A stretch of DNA of 64,000 nucleotides from assembly GCF_000719115.1 (NCBI RefSeq), contig NZ_JOEA01000005.1, positions 310,001 through 374,000 of the forward strand. Direction: 5' to 3'. The notes beneath the pieces were generated by a model that was not told the origin of the DNA, did not search any database, and was given only the letters and a program-made list of their open reading frames with translations. Both the position numbers and the translations under genes were made by a program. This DNA comes from Lentzea albidocapillata (GTDB lineage Bacteria; Actinomycetota; Actinomycetes; Mycobacteriales; Pseudonocardiaceae). This document shows positions 16,442-24,020 of this stretch, piece by piece; position 1 is the stretch's first letter, and each line of letters opens with the position of its first letter.

Positions 16442-19400
16442 GTGGACATCGATGCTCTTCGCGCACACGCGGCTGATCTGCACGCGAACGCACGAGAGTC
16501 ACCCACCGCCGAAGTTGCGCAAGCCGCTGTAGAGGCAGCGCGCGCAGTGGTGTTGCACAGCCCGTCCGACGACATGCGCGCGGAGGACCTCTGGTTCCTC
16601 GGCTGGGCGCTCATCACGTGGTGGAACGCCGGCGGCGAGGACGGCCTCTTCGACGAGGCCATCACGATGTTCCGCGTCGTCGCGGACCTTCCGGGGTCCC
16701 GCAGGAACGCGGTGCTGGCGATGGTCTCCGCGTGGGGCATGCGCGCGCAGCGGGATCCGTCGCGGGCCATGCTGGACGCCGCGATCACCGAGGTGAGCGC
16801 GTACGCCGGCGAGTTCCCCGAGGCGGCGGAGGAAGAAGCGAACCTGCTCGTCCGGCGCTACACCGTCGCGAACAGCCCTTCCGACCTCAACGAGGCGATC
16901 GCGAAGCTGACCGCGCAGGCGGGGCTTCCCTCGGCGGATCCGCGGCGAACCCGGTGGCTGCTCGGCAGTCTGCTGCGCTTCAGGTACGAGTCCTTCCAGC
17001 GCGTCGACGACCTCGTCCGCGCGATCGGCCTGGCGGTCGTGGTGATGCTGGAGGCCGACGAGCGCGACGACGAGGAGGGAAGGCTGGAGGCGGGCGGGCT
17101 GTTCGCGGACTGCCTGCAGAGCCTGCCCGACACGCCCGCCGCGGCCGCGGACGCTGTGGCAGTGCTGTGCGACGCACTGCACGAGAAGGGTGATCGGCAG
17201 TTCCACCAGGAACTGGTCGCCATGATCGTGACGAGCCGGTACAAGGCGACCGGGAAGCCGAGTCTGCTGAGGATGTTGTTCGGCCTCTACACCGAGGCCG
17301 GATACGAGGACGCGCGCGGACTCTTCGCGCGGGAGATCGTGCTCGAATGGGCCGGCCACCGGCAGGAGCGGTACGCCCCGATCGACCTCCTCGACCACGA
17401 GATCATCATTCTGCTCGGGTTGTGCGCGCACGCGATCAGGACGCACACCGCCTTCGGCGATCTCGTCAACTTCCTGACCGTGCAGCTCATGCTGATCGCG
17501 AACGTGTGGAGCAGTTCGGGTGCCGAGCTGTCCCCCGCCACGCTGAAAAGTGCCATAGAGATCATCGAGCCGGTGGTCGACGTCGTTCCCGAGGGCGGCC
17601 GCAAGGCACTGCTGTCGACGCTGTCGGCGTTGCACCTGAAGTACTTGAACCGCGCGGCGGATCCCGGCGACGGCAGGGCGTTCATCGAGGTGAACCGGCG
17701 GCTCGCAGCCGACCGGTCGCCCAGCGCGCTGGGCGGGCTCGCGAACGCGCTGCTCTCCAACTACCGGCGGATCGGCGCCGGCGCCGATCTGGACGAGGCC
17801 GTCCGGATCCTGGCGGAGACGGGCTCTCCGGACTACACAACGGCCCTGGTGCACGCGAACGCACTGCTGATGCGGTTCGACCGCGACCAGGAGACCGGAG
17901 ACTGGCTCTCCGCGCTCGGCCTGCTGGACCAGCCGGACGAACAGCTCCCGGACATCCCCAAGATCCGCGCGGGTTTCGCCGACCTGGTGGCGCGTCTCGA
18001 CACGGCCGCGAGCGCGGTCAGCACACCGCTGCCCCCTGAGGCCGTGCAACGGCTGTACGCGCTGTGCACACGGGCGATGCTCGTCGTCGACGACGAGCAG
18101 ACGTTCCAGTGGCTCCAGCACCGGGCCCGCATGTGGCACGAGAAGCTGACCGAGGACCGGCCGGCTGACGACGACCACGCGAAGTGGACGCTCGCCCGTT
18201 CCCTGATCGGCACGCACGCGGACGACACCCCCACGGACGACCTCGATCGCGCGACCCGGCTGTTCGAGGAGCTGCTCTCGAAGAGGACGGGCAAGCACTT
18301 CCGCGCGCTGCTGCTCTCCGACCTGTCCGGCGCGTGCCTCGAACGGTTCGCGAAGACCGGGGACAGGGCCGATCTCGACCGGTCGATCACGGCGATGCGC
18401 GAGGCGGTGGAACTCCGGCCGGGCGACGCGTTGATGCTGGCCAACCTGTCGCACAAGCTCTCGGAGCGGTTCGAGGCCATGGGGAGCAAGGCCGACCTCG
18501 ACGAGTCGCTGGCGCTGGGCGAGCACGCGCGGGACCTGATCGGCGACGACACCGGCGAGTGGATGCGGTTCATCGTCCACAACGGACTGGCCGGCGGCTA
18601 CCGGAAGCGGTTCGCCTTCACCGCCGACCCGGCGGACCTGGACCGGGCGCTCGCCGCACTGCGTGCCGCGCTCGACGCCCTGCCGGACGACCATCCGGAC
18701 AGGGCGATGGCCCAGCACAACCTCGCCGGGTTCCTGCTCTACCGCACCACCCAGGACGAGGGCGCGGATCCAGAGGAGATCGTGCGGCTGTTCAGCGCCG
18801 CGGTGGACGCCACCCCGGCCGGGCACCCGGCGCGGCACAGCCGGAGGGTGTCGCTCGCACAGGCACTTCTGCACCGGTCGGAGACGTCGTCCGCACGCCC
18901 CGGCGACCAGACGGAAGCGCTGCGGATCATGCGGGACCAGCTGGCGGGGTACGGGCCGGACGAACCGAGGCGGTTCGAAGCGGCCTACGTGCTCGCCAGC
19001 GCCCTGACGCTGCGGACGGACTCGGCGACCGAGGCGATGGAGGTGTTCCAGGACATCGTTCGCGCGCCACGGGCGGCCGCGGAGACCAGGCTCAAGGCCG
19101 GAGTGGGCTGGGCGGTGCTGGCGGAGCGCGCCGACTCCCCGGAGGGCGCGCTCGCCGCGTGGGACGAGGTCACTCGCCTGCTCAGCGTCGTCGCCTGGCA
19201 GGGGCTGCCGCGCAGCGACCAGGAACGGTTCCTGGCCACGTACCAGCACCACGTCGCCCGCGCGGCCACGTTCGCGATCAAGGCGGGTGATCCGCGGCGC
19301 GCGCTGGACCTGCTGGAGCACGGCCGGTCGATCCTGTGGCAGCAGGAGGGTTCGGCCGATCTGGAGCTCGGTGCGGGCGAGTCGGCGGTAGTACTGGTCG

Positions 19401-20404
19401 CGCACGGTGAACTCGGCCACGCGGTGCTCGTCGGCCGCGACGACGTCCGGGCGATCGAGCTTCCCGGCATGACGGCGCCCGAGATCGACCGGTGGTGCGG
19501 TGTCCTGGACGCCGCGACCAGTGCGTTCGGCTCCGGCGACCACGAGAACTACGAGCAGGCCCAGCAGGCGGCCGCCGCCGTCCTCGACTGGTTGTGGCAC
19601 GTGGTCGTCGAGCCCGTCCTCGCGGCTCTGCCCGAGGCCGAGGGACGACGGCGGTTGTTCTGGTGCCCTACCGGGCCTCTCGCGATGATGCCGTTGCACG
19701 CCGCGACCGACCACGGGACCGGGCGGTCCTGTCTCGACCTGGCGGTCTCGTCGTACGTGCCGAGCATGAGGTCTCTCGCGACCACGCTCGCCCGTCGCGG
19801 TGCAGGGCAGGAGATCGAGGAGTTCCTCACCATCGCGATCGACGACCACCCCGACGAGAAGCTGGCACTCATCCACGTCCGGACCGAGGTCGCCACCGTC
19901 GAACGGCTGTTGCCGTCCGCCCGGCACACGGCTTTGCTGAACCTGCAGGCGACTCGGGCGGCCGCAGCGGCCGAACTGGCCCGGCACCGGTTCGTCCACG
20001 TCTCCTGCCACGGCGCGCACGACCCGACCGCGCCGTCGGGCAGCGGCATCGTGCTGGCCGACGGTGTGCTGAGCGTGCTGGACATCGCGAAGGTGCGCAC
20101 CGACGACGCCCAGTTCGCGTACCTGTCGGCGTGCCGGACGGCGATGGGGGCACCGGAGTTGTCCGACGAGTCGATCCACCTCGGCGCCGCGTTATTCCTC
20201 GCCGGCTTCCGGCAGGTCGTCGGCACCCTGTGGGCGGTGGACGACCAGCTGGCCGCCATGATCGCGGAGGTGTTCTACCGCAAGGTGGTCGTGTCCGGAC
20301 CGGACGCCGCGGCGACCGCCATCGGTGAGGTGGCTCTTCTCGTACGTGCGCAGCGCAAGGCAGAACCGTTGCTGTGGGCCGGATACGTCCACATCGGCGC
20401 GTAG
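16442..20404 (+). CDS. TPR-repeat protein with C-terminal CHAT protease domain
   Basis: Protein of 1320 residues starting at GTG 16442 (VDIDALRAHAADLHANA); the open frame reaches back to 16331 but that part overlaps the peptide gene. Residues 1-950 are degenerate TPR-like helical repeats with LDEA/DLDRA units roughly every 35-50 residues. The CHAT (caspase HetF-associated) domain occupies about 1050-1320, with catalytic His1190 in FVHVSCHGAHD and Cys1231 in AYLSACRTAMG, followed by GFRQVVGTLWAVDD. CHAT proteins are caspase-like peptidases used in bacterial conflict and regulated cell death. No partner other than the 49-residue peptide is visible. A rare TTA leucine codon lies at 20192, so translation may depend on bldA-type tRNA. 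Confidence 0.93.
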   Translation: MDIDALRAHAADLHANARESPTAEVAQAAVEAARAVVLHSPSDDMRAEDLWFLGWALITWWNAGGEDGLFDEAITMFRVVADLPGSRRNAVLAMVSAWGMRAQRDPSRAMLDAAITEVSAYAGEFPEAAEEEANLLVRRYTVANSPSDLNEAIAKLTAQAGLPSADPRRTRWLLGSLLRFRYESFQRVDDLVRAIGLAVVVMLEADERDDEEGRLEAGGLFADCLQSLPDTPAAAADAVAVLCDALHEKGDRQFHQELVAMIVTSRYKATGKPSLLRMLFGLYTEAGYEDARGLFAREIVLEWAGHRQERYAPIDLLDHEIIILLGLCAHAIRTHTAFGDLVNFLTVQLMLIANVWSSSGAELSPATLKSAIEIIEPVVDVVPEGGRKALLSTLSALHLKYLNRAADPGDGRAFIEVNRRLAADRSPSALGGLANALLSNYRRIGAGADLDEAVRILAETGSPDYTTALVHANALLMRFDRDQETGDWLSALGLLDQPDEQLPDIPKIRAGFADLVARLDTAASAVSTPLPPEAVQRLYALCTRAMLVVDDEQTFQWLQHRARMWHEKLTEDRPADDDHAKWTLARSLIGTHADDTPTDDLDRATRLFEELLSKRTGKHFRALLLSDLSGACLERFAKTGDRADLDRSITAMREAVELRPGDALMLANLSHKLSERFEAMGSKADLDESLALGEHARDLIGDDTGEWMRFIVHNGLAGGYRKRFAFTADPADLDRALAALRAALDALPDDHPDRAMAQHNLAGFLLYRTTQDEGADPEEIVRLFSAAVDATPAGHPARHSRRVSLAQALLHRSETSSARPGDQTEALRIMRDQLAGYGPDEPRRFEAAYVLASALTLRTDSATEAMEVFQDIVRAPRAAAETRLKAGVGWAVLAERADSPEGALAAWDEVTRLLSVVAWQGLPRSDQERFLATYQHHVARAATFAIKAGDPRRALDLLEHGRSILWQQEGSADLELGAGESAVVLVAHGELGHAVLVGRDDVRAIELPGMTAPEIDRWCGVLDAATSAFGSGDHENYEQAQQAAAAVLDWLWHVVVEPVLAALPEAEGRRRLFWCPTGPLAMMPLHAATDHGTGRSCLDLAVSSYVPSMRSLATTLARRGAGQEIEEFLTIAIDDHPDEKLALIHVRTEVATVERLLPSARHTALLNLQATRAAAAAELARHRFVHVSCHGAHDPTAPSGSGIVLADGVLSVLDIAKVRTDDAQFAYLSACRTAMGAPELSDESIHLGAALFLAGFRQVVGTLWAVDDQLAAMIAEVFYRKVVVSGPDAAATAIGEVALLVRAQRKAEPLLWAGYVHIGA

Positions 20405-20407
20405 GTC

Positions 20408-21055
20408 TCAGCCGCCTGGCGTGACGATCCCTCTCTCGTACGCGAACACCACGGCGTGCGTGCGGTCGCGCAGGCCGAGCTTGGTGAGCACGCGCGACAC
20501 GTGTGTCTTCACGGTGGTCTCCCCCAGGAACAACGTCGCGGCGATCTCCGCGTTCGACGCGCCCTTGGCCAGTTCCACCAGCACTTCGAACTCGCGATCG
20601 GTGAGCTCGGGCGGCCGGGTGCGTTCCCTCGGCGCCGTGCTGAAACGGGCGATCACCCGCCGGGTGACTTCGGGCGAGAGCAACGCGTCCCCGCGCGCGA
20701 CGACCCGCACGGAGTCCACGAGGTCTTCCGGGGAGGCGTTCTTGAGCAGGAAACCGCTCGCGCCCGCCTGCAGTGCCTCGAAGAGGTAGTCCTCGCGGTC
20801 GAACGTGGTCAGTATGACAACACGGGTGCCGTGACCTGCGGAAAGGATGTGGCGGGTGGCTTCCAGGCCGTCCATGCGGGGCATCTGGACGTCCATCAGC
20901 ACGACGTCGGGGCGTAGCTCGGCGACGAGTTCCACGGCCTCGGCGCCGTCGCCCGCCTCGCCGACCACCTCGATGCCGGGCTCGGTACCGAGGATGACCC
21001 GGAAGCCGGCGCGGACCAGGTCCTGGTCGTCGGCCAGCACTACTCGCAGACTCAC
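20408..21055 (-). CDS. NarL/LuxR-type response regulator
   Basis: Protein of 215 residues. The receiver domain (1-120) has acidic pocket D9/D10, phospho-acceptor Asp55 in DVVLMDVQMPRMDG and a switch lysine in GFLLKNASP. The LuxR HTH is at about 145-205 (LTDREFEVLVELAKGASNAEIAATLFLGETTVKTHVSRVLTKLGLRDR). The start overlaps the stop of the kinase gene by 4 bp, so the pair is translationally coupled. The regulated genes are unknown; it ends 4 bp from the convergent TPR-CHAT gene. Confidence 0.95.
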   Translation of the reverse strand: MSLRVVLADDQDLVRAGFRVILGTEPGIEVVGEAGDGAEAVELVAELRPDVVLMDVQMPRMDGLEATRHILSAGHGTRVVILTTFDREDYLFEALQAGASGFLLKNASPEDLVDSVRVVARGDALLSPEVTRRVIARFSTAPRERTRPPELTDREFEVLVELAKGASNAEIAATLFLGETTVKTHVSRVLTKLGLRDRTHAVVFAYERGIVTPGG

Positions 21056-22314
21056 GCCTTCTCCTCCAACAAGGTCGGCAGCGACGCACGGACCAGGAAG
21101 CCCGCCTCGCGCCGTGGCCCTACTTCCAGCGAACCTCCATGCACGGCAAGACGTTCGCGCATCCCGACGAGACCGAACCCTGAGCTCGTGGAGGTGGAAC
21201 GGCCGCGGCCGTCATCCGTGATCTCCAGCTCCAGCGCACTGTCCAGGAACCGCATCCGCACGTCGACGTGCTGCGCGTCGGCGTGCTTCACCACGTTCGT
21301 CAGTGCTTCCTGCACGACCCGATACGCCGACAACGCGACGCCGGACGGCACCTCGCGCACGTCGCCGTACACGCCGTGCGAGACCTCAAGGCCGGCCGCG
21401 CGGGCGCTCTCGAACAACTCCGGCAGGTCGTCCAGTCCGGGCGCCGCTTTCAGATCGGGCTCCGCGTCCGCGCGCAGCACGCCCAGCAGCCCGCGCAGTT
21501 CGCTGATCGCGGTGCGGGCGGTCTGCTCGACGGTCTGCAGGGCGTCACGGGCCAGGGCGGTGTCGGTGTCGAGGACGCGGCGCGCGGCACCGGCCTGGAT
21601 GCCCATGACGGACACGTGGTGCGCGACGACGTCGTGCAGGTCACGGGCGATGCGCATGCGTTCGGCGGCGATGGCGCCACGGGTGTTCTGCTCCTGCGAG
21701 CGGCGCAGTTCCTCGGCCTGGAACTCGAGCTGTGCCCGGCGCCGGGCACCCGACCAGGCCATCTCCCCCACCACGTAGGCGAACAGGAAGAAGAAGATGT
21801 TGAACTCCAGTCCGTAAAGGACGGAGGCGAGCACCGGGTCCATCGGCCCGGCCGCGTCCTTGAAGTCCCCCTTGGGCCCGAGCAGGGCGCGCACGAGGCT
21901 GAACCCGAGCCACAGGAACATCGCGGAGATCACGCCGACGCGCGCCCAGCGCGCGACGCGGCGGTTCTGTTCCCAGGCGCCGACCGTGTAGATCGCGAGG
22001 AACAGGATCGCGGACGGCACCAGGGTGTCGCCGGCGCGGTTCACCTGCGCGGCGATGAACAGCGCGGACACCACGAGCATCACGGCGAGCGGGTAGCGGC
22101 GGCGCACCACCAGCGGCACGGACAGCACGAACATCCAGCCGACCTGCTCCAGCAGCCCCGGCGGGTTCTGGAAGAGGTAGGCGCCCATGCTGTTGACCAG
22201 CGTCGTGACCTCGACCGCGCACGCCAGCACGATCGCGGCGATGCCGATGTCGCGCCGCCGTTGCGCGACGGTCGGGCCGGGCCGCCGCCACTCGTTCCAC
22301 ACGGGCTCTTCCAC
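21052..22314 (-). CDS. Membrane histidine kinase (HisKA_3 type)
   Basis: Protein of 420 residues starting at GTG 22314. It has four to six transmembrane segments between residues 22 and 185 and no extracellular sensor domain. The dimerisation motif RIARDLHDVVAHHVSVM places the phospho-accepting histidine at about 227, and the ATPase domain has VVQEALTNVVKHA and GFGLVGMRERL. This is a DesK/LiaS-like arrangement that senses the membrane state. Its cognate regulator is the overlapping downstream gene. Confidence 0.94.
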   Translation of the reverse strand: MEEPVWNEWRRPGPTVAQRRRDIGIAAIVLACAVEVTTLVNSMGAYLFQNPPGLLEQVGWMFVLSVPLVVRRRYPLAVMLVVSALFIAAQVNRAGDTLVPSAILFLAIYTVGAWEQNRRVARWARVGVISAMFLWLGFSLVRALLGPKGDFKDAAGPMDPVLASVLYGLEFNIFFFLFAYVVGEMAWSGARRRAQLEFQAEELRRSQEQNTRGAIAAERMRIARDLHDVVAHHVSVMGIQAGAARRVLDTDTALARDALQTVEQTARTAISELRGLLGVLRADAEPDLKAAPGLDDLPELFESARAAGLEVSHGVYGDVREVPSGVALSAYRVVQEALTNVVKHADAQHVDVRMRFLDSALELEITDDGRGRSTSTSSGFGLVGMRERLAVHGGSLEVGPRREAGFLVRASLPTLLEEKA

Positions 22315-22376
22315 CGGATCACGGTACCCGCCAGACGTTTTGCGCCGGTACGCGCGCGTTGATCTACGGTGAACCG

Positions 22377-23129
22377 ATGGACCTCAGCCTGACGGTGCTC
22401 GGGTGCGCGACGCCATACCCGAGCACGGACAACCCGTGCTCGGGTTACCTGGTGTCGCACGATGACACTCGCGTGTGGATGGACGCCGGCACCGGCACGC
22501 TCGGTCCGTTGCAACGGCACACGCGGCTGGAGGACCTGGACGCGATCTGGATCTCGCACCTGCACGCCGACCACAGCGCGGACCTGTTGACCGCCTACTA
22601 CGCCCTGCTGTTCGCGGACGTCTCGCGCGACCCGGTCCCGCTGTACGGTCCGCCCGGCATCGCCGACCGCCTGGCAGGCTTCCTCACCAACGGCCCGGTG
22701 CGCAGCCCGATCGAGGACGCGTTCGAGGTGATCGAACTGCGCGACGGCCTTCAGGCGGCGGTCGGCTCGATGCGGATGACGACAGCGGCCGTCGAGCACG
22801 CCATCCCGGCGTTCGGCGTGCGGATCGAGGCGGGAGGTGTGTCGCTGACGTACTCCGGCGACACCGCGCCGTGCCCGAGGCTCACCGAGCTGGCGAACGG
22901 CACCGACCTGTTGCTGTGCGAGTCCGAGAGCACGGAGAAGACGCCGGACATGGTCCACCACACGCCGGAGGACGCGGGTGACACCGCCGCCGCGGCGCAG
23001 GCACGGAGGTTGGTCATCACGCACGTGGGCCGCTTCCTGGCCCCGCAGGAAGCGGTCACCCGTGCCTCGGCCCGTTTCAGTGGCTCAGTCGACTACGCCG
23101 AGCCGGGCACCACGTTCAGAGTTGGTTGA
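22377..23129 (+). CDS. Metallo-beta-lactamase-fold hydrolase
   Basis: Protein of 250 residues from ATG 22377; an upstream TTG at 22359 is less likely. Metal-binding motif HLHADHSADL (HxHxDH) at about residues 60-69, a further Asp in YSGDTAPCP and the last histidine in VITHVGRF. The fold resembles RNase Z or arylsulfatase-type MBL hydrolases, with no export signal. The substrate is unknown. It is divergent from the kinase gene and overlaps the convergent VOC gene by 14 bp. Confidence 0.9.
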   Translation: MDLSLTVLGCATPYPSTDNPCSGYLVSHDDTRVWMDAGTGTLGPLQRHTRLEDLDAIWISHLHADHSADLLTAYYALLFADVSRDPVPLYGPPGIADRLAGFLTNGPVRSPIEDAFEVIELRDGLQAAVGSMRMTTAAVEHAIPAFGVRIEAGGVSLTYSGDTAPCPRLTELANGTDLLLCESESTEKTPDMVHHTPEDAGDTAAAAQARRLVITHVGRFLAPQEAVTRASARFSGSVDYAEPGTTFRVG

Positions 23130-23538
23130 TGCGGACCAGGTTGCCGGCCGGGTCGCGGAACGAACAGTCGCGCACGCCCCACGGCTGGTCCTCGGGCTCC
23201 TGCAGCACCTCGCCCACGCCCTCCTTCTCGACCCACGCCCTGGCGCGGTCGAACGTGCCCTGCAGGTCCTGGGAAGCCAGCGAGATGGCGGTGTAGACGC
23301 CCTTCGCCATGAGGACGGCGATCGTGCGGCGCTCCTCGTCGCTCACGCCGGGGTCGGCGGCGGGCGGGTGCAGCACGATTCCGGTCTGCGGCTGGCCGGG
23401 CGGCCCTACGGTGATCCAGCGCATGGTGCCCTGCCCGACGTCCTGGCGGACCTCGAAGCCGAGTGCGTCGCGGAAAAAGCCGAGGGACTTCTCGGGGTCG
23501 TCTGCCGGCAGGAACGCCGAGGCGATGATGACTGACAT
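23116..23538 (-). CDS. VOC-superfamily glyoxalase-like protein
   Basis: Protein of 140 residues from ATG 23538 (MSVIIASAFLPADDPEKSLGFF); an upstream TTG would add three residues. It ends in QPWGVRDCSFRDPAGNLVRINQL, the typical closing strand of a VOC module. It lies 10 bp after an AraC regulator on the same strand, a pairing often seen in actinobacteria in which the regulator controls the VOC gene. The ligand or activity is unknown. Confidence 0.88.
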   Translation of the reverse strand: MSVIIASAFLPADDPEKSLGFFRDALGFEVRQDVGQGTMRWITVGPPGQPQTGIVLHPPAADPGVSDEERRTIAVLMAKGVYTAISLASQDLQGTFDRARAWVEKEGVGEVLQEPEDQPWGVRDCSFRDPAGNLVRINQL

Positions 23539-23548
23539 GGCGGTCAAC

Positions 23549-23983
23549 CTAATCGGACGGACCGGCCGCCGCTTCTCGATTCCTGATCGGCCTCATCACG
23601 GCCTTGGCCAGGCAGTTCGGGATGCCCTGACCGTCGGTGGCGGCGACCTTGCGGTACTGGCTCGGGGACATGCCGACCAGCTCGGAGAAGCGGGTGCTGA
23701 ACGTGCCGAGCGACGTGCAGCCGACCTCGAAGCACACGTCGGTGACGGACATGTCGCCCCGGCGCAGCAACGTCATGGCCCGCTCGATGCGGCGGGTCAT
23801 CAGATAGCTGTAGGGCGACTCGCCGAAGGCCGCGCGGAACGCACGCGAGAGGTGGCCCGCGGACAGGTGCACGCCGCGGGCCAGCGCCGCGACGTCGAGC
23901 GGCTGCCGGTACTCGCGGTCGATCCGGTCGCGGACCTTGCGTAGCAGGACGAGCTCCTGCAGGCGCGGGTCTTGGGCGGTCAC
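23549..23983 (-). CDS. AraC-family transcriptional regulator
   Basis: Protein of 144 residues starting at GTG 23983. It consists almost only of the two-HTH DNA-binding domain: DVAALARGVHLSAGHLSRAFRAAFGESPYSYLMTRRIERAMTLL and SVTDVCFEVGCTSLGTFSTRFSELVGMSPSQYRK. No ligand-binding cupin is present. It is followed 10 bp later by a VOC gene and is probably its regulator. Confidence 0.92.
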   Translation of the reverse strand: MTAQDPRLQELVLLRKVRDRIDREYRQPLDVAALARGVHLSAGHLSRAFRAAFGESPYSYLMTRRIERAMTLLRRGDMSVTDVCFEVGCTSLGTFSTRFSELVGMSPSQYRKVAATDGQGIPNCLAKAVMRPIRNREAAAGPSD

Positions 23984-24020
23984 GAGGACAGCCTAAGACC
24001 CGCGCCCGGATCAGGAGGGA

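Noticed and set aside
16499..20179. A 1226-codon minus-strand frame opposite the TPR-CHAT gene
   Set aside because: It is antisense with atypical composition; the plus-strand frame has intact CHAT motifs, so this is a shadow.
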